Below are positions 18,564-26,894 of a DNA stretch of 64,000 nt, one piece after another. The stretch lies in assembly GCA_028284065.1 (NCBI GenBank), contig JANQSJ010000014.1, forward strand, positions 124,001-188,000, written 5' to 3'. The notes below the pieces were generated by a model that was not told the origin of the DNA, did no database searches, and worked only from the letters and a program-made list of their open reading frames with translations. A program made the translations under genes and the position numbers. Source of the DNA: Parvularculaceae bacterium. Its GTDB lineage: Bacteria; Pseudomonadota; Alphaproteobacteria; Caulobacterales; Parvularculaceae. Each line of letters opens with the position of its first letter. The first letter of the stretch is position 1.

Positions 18564-19422
18564 AGGCCCTTACATAGTCCACATACATAAATGCGGGGTT
18601 TGGAGTTTCTTCCGAAATATGCCGTTCGATCATGGCGAGGTTCAAGAGCATATACACGGGTTGTTTAAACCCTTCGAGCGTTTCCACGCGTCCGATTTCT
18701 TCGCCGTTAAAATACAAAATAATCTCTTCAGGCTCGACGCTGACGCCCCACCGGTTAAATCCCTCATACAGCGATCCGGGCTCAACCCTGGTGATAAACA
18801 ACCGCTTGAACCTTTTCACCCCTTCAGACCGCGGATGAATATGCAAAGTCGACGAGAAACGCCAAGGTCGCAAAGTCTGGTGTTCGAATACGTCAATTTC
18901 CGCAGTAAAGCGGCTTCTATCAATCCCAATCAGCCAGAATGCGGGCCAAAGCCCGACGCCGCCAGGCAGCATCGCCCGGATTTCGAAGTAGCCATATTGT
19001 TGCGCAAATCCGCCGCCGCAGGTGTTCCAGGATGACAACAGCCCCGATGTCCATTGCCCGTCCGCTTGCTTGCGCGCTTCTATCCGCAGGATCCCGTCGT
19101 TCACGGCGAAAGGTTCGCCGCGCGCGGGGTCAAGAAATCGCGCGGCGCCGAAATCCCCATCCCAGGGCGTATGGGCTATCCAGCGGGTGTCGCATCGACG
19201 GCCTGATGCGTCGAGCGCGTCGAACTCTTCAGAAAAGGTGAGCCTGTATTGATCGAGGTCAATCGAGGCGCCGACCTGCTCAGCGGCTAGGCGATGAACT
19301 TCCGCAGGGAACTCTCGGGCGGAACCGCATGCGCCAAGAGCGGCGCCCAGAAGGAGCGATATCCCACAGAATAGTCGGAATTCACGTCGCTTGGCCCTCA
19401 CCGTCGGCGTTCGGCTAAACAT
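18550..19422 (-). CDS. GH16-family glycoside hydrolase lipoprotein (copy A)
   Basis: A 290-residue exported glycosidase with a lipoprotein signal (lipobox LGAC, cysteine at about 32). The GH16 catalytic signature ExDxxE is intact as AEIDVFEH (Glu175, Asp177, Glu180). Other family blocks are RWIAHTPWDGDFGAARF, GYFEIRAMLPGGVGLWPAFW and a C-terminal YVDYVRAYERR. GH16 enzymes cleave beta-1,3 or beta-1,4 glucans and galactans. In exopolysaccharide clusters, as with ExoK, they trim the polymer. A close paralogue with the same numbering is at 33725-34612. It overlaps the polysaccharide-transport gene by 8 bp, so it belongs to that operon. Confidence 0.87.
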   Translation of the reverse strand: MFSRTPTVRAKRREFRLFCGISLLLGAALGACGSAREFPAEVHRLAAEQVGASIDLDQYRLTFSEEFDALDASGRRCDTRWIAHTPWDGDFGAARFLDPARGEPFAVNDGILRIEARKQADGQWTSGLLSSWNTCGGGFAQQYGYFEIRAMLPGGVGLWPAFWLIGIDRSRFTAEIDVFEHQTLRPWRFSSTLHIHPRSEGVKRFKRLFITRVEPGSLYEGFNRWGVSVEPEEIILYFNGEEIGRVETLEGFKQPVYMLLNLAMIERHISEETPNPAFMYVDYVRAYERR

Positions 19423-22123
19423 TTTTCTGATAGAAGAACTGCTGATCTTCCGGACGGAAATAGTATTTCTGCTTACGATCCACCTTGGTGACGACGAAAC
19501 TGAGGATTGTCGCGCCCATGTGGAGCAGCCGTTGCGTGGCGGCGCGCGCCGCGCCGCGCGTCGTCGAGCACCACTCGGTCACGAGGATGGTGTACTCCGC
19601 CGCCGCAGCGACCATGCTCCCCTCATTCTTGGAGAGAATGCTGGGCGCGTCGATGACGATATAGTCGAACTCCTCCCGCATATTGGCGACCAGCCGGTCA
19701 AAGGCGGCGACGTCGAACTCTTCAAATGCGTAGGCGTCGGTATCGATTTCCATGTGCTCGACGCCGCAAACTGTCCGTGGCGGCAGTAATTCGATCTCAG
19801 TCGTGCGGGATACGGAATTTTTGGTTTCCTCGACTGTCGTCAGGTCGCCTGCGCCGCCGTGGCGTTCCCCGTCCGCGGCCACGGCCAGGGAGCTTTCGGC
19901 GAGGGCGCCATTTGCGTCTTCGCCTGCGTCGGCCATGTCCATCTGGGCTTTCGGCAAGCGCCTCGGGGCGACCTCCTCTAGGTCAGCGGTGTTTTTGAAG
20001 AATTGTTCACTGGGGCTTGAATGGTTGATGAAGGCGACCTTCTTGCCGCCAGTCGCCAATGTGCTCGCAAGAGCAAACGCAGTCGTCGTCGCGCCCTCAT
20101 TGCGAAAGACGGACGTTACGGCGATGGTCGGGGCTCTATCGACGCCCCCCTCACGCTCGGCCGCCTTCAGATACATGCGCAGATCTCGAAGCGACGAGGC
20201 GAAGAGCGACTCCGGTTTTTCAAGAATGTACTGGCGCACAATGTCATCGCACCGTCGATTGCGAAAGAGCATGCGCGACTGAATTCGCGGGATGAGAACG
20301 ACGGGCGCGTTCGGTCCGAACTCGCGGCGGATATCCTGCGTGTTGCGCACGCGCGTATCCAACGCCTCGGCGGTGAAGGTAGACGCGCCGGCGAACAGAA
20401 GTCCCAGCAAGAGGCCGCCGGCGAGGATCAGTTTTTTCCGCGGACGGGTTGGTTCGCTTGGCGGTTCGGCGCGCGCAATAATGCGCGCATTCGCGTTGGC
20501 GAGCTGGTCGCGTTCGTTCAGCTCTTTTTGTCGGTTGAGAAGCGCCTCATACACGCCGCGCGTGGCGTCGATATCCCGCTCAAGCTCAAGCAACGTGACC
20601 ATGGCGGCGTTGCTTGACGCCATGTCGATCTGCGCTTCGCCGAGATTTCGCTCAAGTGAGCGCACCTGCGCGGCGGCGAAATTGACTTCCGATCGGAGGC
20701 TGTCGATGATGCGATTCTTTTCCCGTTCGAATTGTTGCGAGAGCTCCGCATAGTCTTCCCGGGCCTTCAATACCTCCGGATGGCGATCGCCATATCGCAC
20801 CTTCAACTCAGCCAACTCGCGGTAAAGCTCTACTTCTTGCCGGCGAAGCTCGGCGATGACCGGCGACGTCATCACTTCACTGATGGAATCCACCGGCGCG
20901 CCGGATGCGACTAGTTCCCGCACAGTTTCATATCTCGCCCGGACGCTGGCGAGGTTCGTCCGCGCCGCAGACAGTTCGGTTGCGATGCCGGAGATGGCTT
21001 TTTCGGAGAACGATTCGCCCGTTACATCGACAAGGCCCTGCTCCGCCCGATAATTCGAGGCGGCGGTTTCCGCTGCGCGCACTTCCTCGCGCAGGGCCGC
21101 AAGGCGCGCGTCGATCCAGTTGTTCGCCTGGCGCAACTCGTCATACTGAGCCTCCAGTTGCTGAAGGATGTACTCCTCGGCGTATGCGTTCGCGATATCG
21201 GCCGCCATTTTCGGCGACGAGTGGCTGTGTCGAATCTCGATCAGGAACGTGGTGCCAATACGCTGGATCTCGAGATTCTTCATTAGCATATAGATGAACG
21301 CCGTATCGACCGACCGGCCGGCCTCAGGTAGTTCCGTCAGCTGAAGATCACCGTCGTCAGCCGCTCCGGTTTCGTTCGCGCTAGCGAGCTTGGCGCCGTC
21401 GCTTTCCGACGCGCTATCCGTCTCCACGATGTCATTCGCTGTTACGAAGTCGTCCGCGCCGCCGACGCCCTCGTCGTTGGATACGTTCTCCAAGGAGCCT
21501 TCTGCGTCGATGGCGTCTGCGGCGCTTGTCGACGCGGCCCTGTCTCCAGAAGACGACGCCGACGCGTCTGCGGCAATCTCGCCTGCATCGGGTTGCGACG
21601 TATCCTGATCCTCGGGGCCGTCGACGACGTTCGCATCTCCCGGCGTCGGCCCAAGGTCGGACGACGGTCCCGCATCTGACTCGCTCGACTGGAGACGAGC
21701 GAGATCTTGCGCAATATCGGCGAGGCGACGGCTGAAGAAGTCATTGTTTCGTTTGTCCGCATTGTTGATCTGCGCGGCGTCGCCTCCCTGTTCAGAGGCG
21801 AGCAGCCTGCTGCTGACGCGCAGCGCCATCGCCCGGCTTCGCAGCAGCTCAACCTCAGTATCCACCCGAGTCGGGTCGGCGGCGTTCTGCGGCAACACCT
21901 CTGCGCCATAGGCGAAAACCTGATTCTTCGGTTCGATGATGATCGATGCTTCGGCCGTATAAAGCTCCGTTGAAAGGAAGGCATAGGCGGCGATGCCGGC
22001 GAAGATCGCCACGACAACGCCGACGAACAGCGCCGCGCGACGTCGGAATCCGAACCAAACCGAACGCAGATCAATCAGACCTTCTACATCGTCGTATACT
22101 TCATTGTTTGCGGCTGTATTCAT
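19415..22123 (-). CDS. Polysaccharide co-polymerase (Wzz/GumC type) with degenerate BY-kinase domain
   Basis: A 902-residue inner-membrane protein governing length and export of the exopolysaccharide. Helix 1 is at about 30-50. A Wzz domain is interrupted by an acidic, Ser/Asp-rich insert of about 115 residues (about 147-262). A coiled coil follows (about 315-540), then helix 2 (about 565-582) and a BY-kinase-like cytoplasmic domain (about 620-885). The Walker A reads RNEGATTTA, so the essential Lys is replaced by Ala. The Walker A' Asp region reads FINHSS. Walker B (FDYIVIDAPS) remains. It therefore probably lacks kinase activity. The tail keeps tyrosines (KYYF, FFYQ). It lies between the GH16 and barrel genes in one operon. 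Confidence 0.87.
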   Translation of the reverse strand: MNTAANNEVYDDVEGLIDLRSVWFGFRRRAALFVGVVVAIFAGIAAYAFLSTELYTAEASIIIEPKNQVFAYGAEVLPQNAADPTRVDTEVELLRSRAMALRVSSRLLASEQGGDAAQINNADKRNNDFFSRRLADIAQDLARLQSSESDAGPSSDLGPTPGDANVVDGPEDQDTSQPDAGEIAADASASSSGDRAASTSAADAIDAEGSLENVSNDEGVGGADDFVTANDIVETDSASESDGAKLASANETGAADDGDLQLTELPEAGRSVDTAFIYMLMKNLEIQRIGTTFLIEIRHSHSSPKMAADIANAYAEEYILQQLEAQYDELRQANNWIDARLAALREEVRAAETAASNYRAEQGLVDVTGESFSEKAISGIATELSAARTNLASVRARYETVRELVASGAPVDSISEVMTSPVIAELRRQEVELYRELAELKVRYGDRHPEVLKAREDYAELSQQFEREKNRIIDSLRSEVNFAAAQVRSLERNLGEAQIDMASSNAAMVTLLELERDIDATRGVYEALLNRQKELNERDQLANANARIIARAEPPSEPTRPRKKLILAGGLLLGLLFAGASTFTAEALDTRVRNTQDIRREFGPNAPVVLIPRIQSRMLFRNRRCDDIVRQYILEKPESLFASSLRDLRMYLKAAEREGGVDRAPTIAVTSVFRNEGATTTAFALASTLATGGKKVAFINHSSPSEQFFKNTADLEEVAPRRLPKAQMDMADAGEDANGALAESSLAVAADGERHGGAGDLTTVEETKNSVSRTTEIELLPPRTVCGVEHMEIDTDAYAFEEFDVAAFDRLVANMREEFDYIVIDAPSILSKNEGSMVAAAAEYTILVTEWCSTTRGAARAATQRLLHMGATILSFVVTKVDRKQKYYFRPEDQQFFYQKNV

Positions 22124-22144
22124 AGCCTAACTCCATGACGACGT

Positions 22145-23443
22145 TCAGCGTCGTAATTCAATTCCGATTTGCGCTATATTCTCCGTAAACGGAGGTCGTT
22201 CGAGTTCCCCGCTGGACGTAACGTCGTTTCGCGTAAAGCGAGCGCGCAGGACAACGTTTCGCCGGAAGGCGTAGTCCACGCCCGCGGAGAAGCGGAACAA
22301 ATTGTCCTGTCGATCGAGGCCACGTAAGTCGTCGACGCGATAGGAGGCGTCAGCGACGAGCAGCAAGGGCCGAAGCAATTCATGCTCGATCTTCAGATCC
22401 GCTTCCGTGGAGGTAAGTCCCGCGACCCCGATCACGGCCGTTGCCTGGATTTGGCGTTGAACGCCGACCGTCACTGTCGTCAGATCCGAAAGAAAGTACT
22501 CAAGCGAGGCGTCGGCGTTGAGCCCATCTATGTCTTCGAAAACCGCGCTGTCGAAATTTCTCGCTTGGTATCCGACGCCGATTTCGCCGCGCGCAACTTT
22601 ATTGATGTCGAAGGCTACCCCGATCGACCCCGAATACGATCGGGAGTCCTGGTCAAAGCCGACGCCCGGCTGAACCTGATCGAATTCCTGAACAGCGCCC
22701 CGGACCTGCGCGAAAAGAGCGATCGCCGGGCGCACGCGAAAGGACTGGCGATAAAAGACCGAATACGTCTGACTGTCGCGAAAGTCCTGATCAATGGGCG
22801 ATCTGTCTGCTGGATTGATGGCGTCGTCGAAATCCTCCCGGCGATAGGAAAAGCCAAATTGCTCTCGAAATCTGGTCTGCGCGAAGTCGAAGTCGATCCT
22901 TGCCGTCGACACTGAAAAGCGAACGGGCTGGGCCCCGTTCGCCGTCTGCAACGCCCTCCGAGCTTCCGTCAGGCGGCTATGTCCGCCGGACAGGGCCGCA
23001 TACGACCGCGCGTTGAAATCGAAAATCCCTCGCGCCGACGCCGTGTAGTCGGTTGTCGACTCTGTATCGTTTTCAAAATACTGACGCCGCCGAACGAGGC
23101 CCGATACCTCTAGCTCGTGAGCGCTCCAGTCGGACCTGATCGCCGCAGCGCCGTCGATTTCGGCGACGTAGTCTTCAACTTCGTCCTCTGAGAGAGCGAA
23201 GATGTTGTCGTTATACGTCTGCCGATACCCAAGACGCGGCAATATGACGAACGACCCCGATCGAACGCCCTCCACCCCGAAATTCTGATTAAAGCGATCG
23301 CTTACGCTGACGTTGGGGCTCACGTCCTGACGGACATCGGACTGCGCAAGAACCGCCGCCGGGCAAAGCGAAAAAAGCATCGCCGCAGCGCTGAACTTTC
23401 GGATTGTCGACCATTCCGATCGACGTCGCGCCAAATACGCCAT
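22145..23443 (-). CDS. Outer-membrane beta-barrel protein of the exopolysaccharide locus
   Basis: A 432-residue protein with a signal peptide (FSAAAMLFSLCPAAVLAQ). It is rich in alternating, aromatic-edged strands such as LPRLGYRQTYNDNIFAL and GEIGVGYQARNFDS, and it ends in QIGIELRR. It resembles the BBP2-like barrel proteins found next to Wza/GumB genes in alphaproteobacterial polysaccharide clusters and may form or assist the outer-membrane channel. An upstream in-frame start adds 12 residues. It lies 21 bp upstream of the co-polymerase gene and 88 bp downstream of the exporter gene on the same strand. Confidence 0.75.
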   Translation of the reverse strand: MAYLARRRSEWSTIRKFSAAAMLFSLCPAAVLAQSDVRQDVSPNVSVSDRFNQNFGVEGVRSGSFVILPRLGYRQTYNDNIFALSEDEVEDYVAEIDGAAAIRSDWSAHELEVSGLVRRRQYFENDTESTTDYTASARGIFDFNARSYAALSGGHSRLTEARRALQTANGAQPVRFSVSTARIDFDFAQTRFREQFGFSYRREDFDDAINPADRSPIDQDFRDSQTYSVFYRQSFRVRPAIALFAQVRGAVQEFDQVQPGVGFDQDSRSYSGSIGVAFDINKVARGEIGVGYQARNFDSAVFEDIDGLNADASLEYFLSDLTTVTVGVQRQIQATAVIGVAGLTSTEADLKIEHELLRPLLLVADASYRVDDLRGLDRQDNLFRFSAGVDYAFRRNVVLRARFTRNDVTSSGELERPPFTENIAQIGIELRR

Positions 23444-23531
23444 ATTGCGCCACGTCCCCCAAACAATCGGTCCATTCAACGGACCGGCGACGCGTCAGAT
23501 CAGCAACTGCAACGCCGCACTCAAACCACCC

Positions 23532-24125
23532 CTAAAAGAAGCGTTCCCCCACCCTCACGACGTCGCCCGGGAGAATCATCAATTGAGGCGTCACCTTGTA
23601 CTTGACTTCCTCGTCGGTGTTCACGCGTTTGATGAATACGGACGATTTATTCGCGCGGTAGGTGTAACCGCCGGCCGCGGCCACCGCCTTCATCACGCTG
23701 AGCCCCGTGCTGTAGGGATACTCGCCGGCAGCGTCGACCTCGCCGAGAATGTAGTAGGGACGGTATGATACGACTTCCGCCGCAACGCGCGCGTCAAGCA
23801 CATAGCCGTCCGATAGATCGTCGGCGACCTGCTGGCGCAATTCTTTGACGGTAAGGCCGGCGGCATCCACTTCGCCCAGCAGCGGCAGAGAAAGCTGCCC
23901 CCGCGCATTCACCGAGAACTCACCCGACAAGTCGGGTTCTCCGAAAACAATCAACCGTATCTTGTCTGCCGGACCTAGCTGGTAATCTTCTAATTGCTGC
24001 GCCGAACTCTTGAGCTCGGTTGTCGCAGCGCCCGAGGGAGACCCCGCGCACGCCGCCGCCAGACACGCCGCCGCGACGCAGACCGCCACTTCACTGGCCA
24101 ACTTCACTTTACGCATTTTTTGCAC
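23532..24125 (-). CDS. Wza/GumB-like polysaccharide export lipoprotein
   Basis: A 197-residue outer-membrane export protein with a lipoprotein signal (lipobox AAAC near residue 26). A poly_export domain follows, beginning LGPADKIRLIVFGEPDLSGE, and then a SLBB-type segment (YYILGEVDAAGEYPYSTG, MKAVAAAGGYTYRANKSS). It is shorter than E. coli Wza and fits the GumB class, which works with a GumC-type co-polymerase. It is the first gene of the leftward unit 24.1 to 17.8 kb. The facing glycosyltransferase reads the other way, so promoters of both must lie at about 24126-24263. Confidence 0.9.
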   Translation of the reverse strand: MQKMRKVKLASEVAVCVAAACLAAACAGSPSGAATTELKSSAQQLEDYQLGPADKIRLIVFGEPDLSGEFSVNARGQLSLPLLGEVDAAGLTVKELRQQVADDLSDGYVLDARVAAEVVSYRPYYILGEVDAAGEYPYSTGLSVMKAVAAAGGYTYRANKSSVFIKRVNTDEEVKYKVTPQLMILPGDVVRVGERFF

Positions 24126-24263
24126 CCCACAATGCGGTTAACAACTAGCTAATGAGCCGAACAAAGACAACGGCTTTCCCCTAACCGCGGGGTTGCGCGG
24201 TCAATGCGGAGAACTACCGCTCCGCGAATCCTCCCGGAAATCGCCGTCTCGCGCCGCGACCCG

Positions 24264-25463
24264 ATGCAAGCCGAGAACTTTCCGGATGCGGCGGGCGCGT
24301 CCCGGGTATATGCTAAAGCGCTTGGGGGTAAGAGTTTGCGCACGGCGATCGTTCATTATTGGCTCGTCTCCGAACGCGGCGGCGAAAAGGTCGTGCGAGC
24401 GCTCTGCGATCTATTCCCGGACGCCGTTCTATTCGCCCATGTTGCCGATAAGTCGCTGACGGATCGGCTGTTTCGCGGACATGAGGTGCGGACAAGCTTC
24501 ATCTCGAAGCTGCCGTTCGCCGAACGCGCCTACAAGGCTTACCTCCCTTTGATGCCGCTTGCGCTTGAGGAAATCGACTTGTCGGAGTTCGACCTCGTTA
24601 TCTCCAGCGAGTCCGGCCCAGCCAAAGGAGTCATACCTTCTCCCGGCGCGCTCCACATTTGTTACTGCCACTCGCCAATGAGGTATTTGTGGGATCAGCG
24701 CCATCTCTACCGTTCGCAAGCTAACGCCCTCACGCGCTTCGCAATGCCGTTCCTCGCCCATTACATGCGCCAATGGGATGTCAGCGCCGCCGCCCGAGTG
24801 GACGCCTTCGCGGCGAATTCAGGCTTCGTCGCGTCGCGGATCCGCAAATACTATCGGCGGGAGTCAGATGTGATCCACCCGCCCGTGGACATTGAGCGAT
24901 TCCAGAACGCCGGGCCGCAGAAAGAAGAATGGCGCGATGCGTATCTGTGGGTCGGTCAGATAACCGCCTACAAGAATCCCCTCGCCGCCGTCGAGGCGGC
25001 CAACAAGCTGCGCAGGAAACTGATCGTCATTGGAGATGGCGAGTTGCGCGATCAGATGAAGGCGCGCGCCGGGGATACTGTGACGTTTCTGGGGCGCGCA
25101 TCGGACGAGACAGTTCTCCAAGCCTACGCTTCCTGCCGGGCGCTTGTCTTCCCGGGCGAAGAAGACTTCGGCATAACGCCGGTTGAAGCGATGGCCGCGG
25201 GCGCGCCGGTAATCGCCCTCAATCAAGGCGGGGCGAGGGAAACGGTGATAGATGGCGCGACCGGCGTGTTGTACGAAGGGACCACGGGAGACGATTTATC
25301 GCGCGCCATGCTTCGGTTTGAAGAGGCGGAAAGTGGTTTCTGCAAGGACGAAATCCGCGCCCATGCCGAAAGCTTCAGCCTAGCCTCGTTTCGACGCGCC
25401 ATGTCCGCATTTCTGCGTCGCCACGGAGTTACGCTGGCAAACGAGGGCGCGGCGCCCCAATAA
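24264..25463 (+). CDS. GT4-family glycosyltransferase
   Basis: A 399-residue enzyme of the GT-B fold, glycosyltransferase family 4. The N-terminal half carries HYWLVSERGGEKVVRAL and the ICYCHSPMRYLWD block seen in mannosyl- and related transferases of O-antigen and exopolysaccharide clusters. The C-terminal half has the donor-binding part: LWVGQITAYKNP, VIGDGELRDQM, VTFLGRASDE and EEDFGITPVEAMAAGAPVIAL, whose ExxxxxxxE pattern marks GT4. It probably adds one sugar of the repeat unit to the lipid carrier. The start could also be 20 codons upstream at 24204. Confidence 0.87.
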   Translation: MQAENFPDAAGASRVYAKALGGKSLRTAIVHYWLVSERGGEKVVRALCDLFPDAVLFAHVADKSLTDRLFRGHEVRTSFISKLPFAERAYKAYLPLMPLALEEIDLSEFDLVISSESGPAKGVIPSPGALHICYCHSPMRYLWDQRHLYRSQANALTRFAMPFLAHYMRQWDVSAAARVDAFAANSGFVASRIRKYYRRESDVIHPPVDIERFQNAGPQKEEWRDAYLWVGQITAYKNPLAAVEAANKLRRKLIVIGDGELRDQMKARAGDTVTFLGRASDETVLQAYASCRALVFPGEEDFGITPVEAMAAGAPVIALNQGGARETVIDGATGVLYEGTTGDDLSRAMLRFEEAESGFCKDEIRAHAESFSLASFRRAMSAFLRRHGVTLANEGAAPQ

Positions 25464-25635
25464 ATGGCGCCATTCGCGCTTTGATTGTGCGGCGGCGCAG
25501 CAGTCGCGAATATGTAGCCGCAATTCGGGAAAAACATCCGACCAAGCCCATTGCGCAACGCAATAAAAAGCGATTAATCATTGTTAACGGATTCGAAACG
25601 ACCGACGCTCAGGGGAAATTTTGGAGCGGCGATAA

Positions 25636-25656
25636 TTTTTTGGGGTTTTTTGGGGG
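25636..25656 (+). promoter_or_regulatory. T6-G4-T6-G5 tract before the priming transferase
   Basis: Two near-identical blocks, six T then four G, and six T then five G, end directly at the ATG at 25657. The G5 run lies 6 bases before a second in-frame ATG at 25663, a normal Shine-Dalgarno distance, so 25663 is the likelier true start. Adjacent homopolymer runs of this sort are prone to slippage, which could vary translation. This is inferred from sequence only. Confidence 0.5.
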
Positions 25657-25662
25657 ATGATC

Positions 25663-26412
25663 ATGTCAAATCGATCGGAAGTACGAACTGCGCTCGCTGA
25701 GCCGGCCGTCGCCCCCGCCGCACGAGGCGCAGACGCCTTTGTCGTTAGTACGACGCCCCCCCAAATCGGTGTCGCAAACGCGCCCAACAACGATAACGCC
25801 ATCCGCGGCCGCAGCCTCAAGCGTGCGCTGGACGTTGTCGGGGGACTTGGTCTTTTCGTCTTTTTCATGCCCTTGATGGCGGTTATTTACGTTCTTGTCC
25901 GAATTGACCGCGGCCCTGGAATATTCGCCCACGAACGGATTGGCAGGAACGGAAAGACCTTTAAATGCTACAAGTTTCGATCGATGGTTCCGAATGCACA
26001 GGAAGTCTTGAATGACATTCTGGCGTCTGACGATCGCATCAGGCGCGCATGGGAGGCCGAACACAAACTTGAGGACGATCCCCGAATTACCAAAATCGGT
26101 GCGTTTCTCCGGCGCAAAAGTCTTGATGAGCTTCCGCAGCTATTGAACGTTCTCAAAGGCGATATGAGCCTCGTCGGCCCACGCCCGATCACCTCAGATG
26201 AAATCTGGCGGTATGGGGACAATATCAGGGACTATTACAGCGTGCGGCCCGGTTTGACCGGCGCATGGCAAGTTTCCGGACGCAATGACGTCAGCTATAG
26301 CGAGCGGGTCGACCTGGACGTCGACTACGCGAAAGAAGCGTCGTTCGCGAAGGATATTACGATCTTGCTGAAGACCGTCGGGGTCGTCATATCGGGACGC
26401 GGCGCGCGCTAA
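25663..26412 (+). CDS. Undecaprenyl-phosphate sugar-1-phosphate transferase (priming enzyme)
   Basis: A 249-residue bacterial sugar transferase of the short PssA/ExoY class. A disordered N-terminus is followed by one membrane helix (about 58-80) and the catalytic domain with RIGRNGKTFKCYKFRSM, the Asp-Glu-Leu-Pro-Gln motif in SLDELPQLLNVLKGDMSLVG and RPGLTGAWQVSGRND. It starts each repeat unit by moving a sugar phosphate to undecaprenyl phosphate. The upstream ATG at 25657 is an alternative start. This enzyme, with the flippases and the polymerase, makes the locus Wzx/Wzy dependent. Confidence 0.92.
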   Translation: MSNRSEVRTALAEPAVAPAARGADAFVVSTTPPQIGVANAPNNDNAIRGRSLKRALDVVGGLGLFVFFMPLMAVIYVLVRIDRGPGIFAHERIGRNGKTFKCYKFRSMVPNAQEVLNDILASDDRIRRAWEAEHKLEDDPRITKIGAFLRRKSLDELPQLLNVLKGDMSLVGPRPITSDEIWRYGDNIRDYYSVRPGLTGAWQVSGRNDVSYSERVDLDVDYAKEASFAKDITILLKTVGVVISGRGAR

Positions 26413-26553
26413 GGGTCGCCCGAGGGTTCTCCTGCGGAAACGACAGGTAGAAGCCGGCTTCAGGCCGGATTAACCATTTTATCAGTAATTTAAGCACTTA
26501 ATCGCGCCTTACCGAGGCAAACTGCGTCTGCTGACTTAGATCGCCGACGCGGA

Positions 26554-26805
26554 GTGGAATTCGAAGTGCTTGGACAACGTCTTGGGGCGGATCAGGATCC
26601 TGCGCTGGAAAGCGAAGCCGCTCAGGCAGACGCCAGGCGCGGGGCCGACGGCGCGCCGTCGCCGGACCCGCAACATGCGATCGATCAGGACTTCTCTCAA
26701 GACCGAAAAGAGGTTCGCCGCGAGCCGCTCGACCTCGCCTTCGCCGTCATCGCATCATTGATTCTGTGGGGTGGCGTCGTTATTTTTTTTCTCCACGTAT
26801 TCTAA
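26554..26805 (+). CDS. Small single-helix membrane protein, unknown
   Basis: An 83-residue open frame starting with GTG. The first 58 residues are charged and likely disordered; a strong C-terminal helix follows (LAFAVIASLILWGGVVIFFLHVF). The sudden hydrophobic tail suggests a real tail-anchored protein and not a chance frame, but I do not recognise a family. It lies between the priming transferase and pyruvyl transferase genes on the same strand. A role in assembling the polysaccharide enzymes is only a guess. Confidence 0.45.
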   Translation: MEFEVLGQRLGADQDPALESEAAQADARRGADGAPSPDPQHAIDQDFSQDRKEVRREPLDLAFAVIASLILWGGVVIFFLHVF

Positions 26806-26894
26806 TTCTTTTTATTTCTGCTCGCCGATGTGCGATAGGTTCGCTTTGGCGCTGACCTGAAAACACAAGCATAAGCGACAACCGGGTAAATCCA

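Noticed and set aside
26440..26480. A short GC hairpin (CCGGC/GCCGG) after the priming transferase, considered as a terminator
   Set aside because: The stem is only about 5 bp and the following T run is weak, so it is not a convincing intrinsic terminator.
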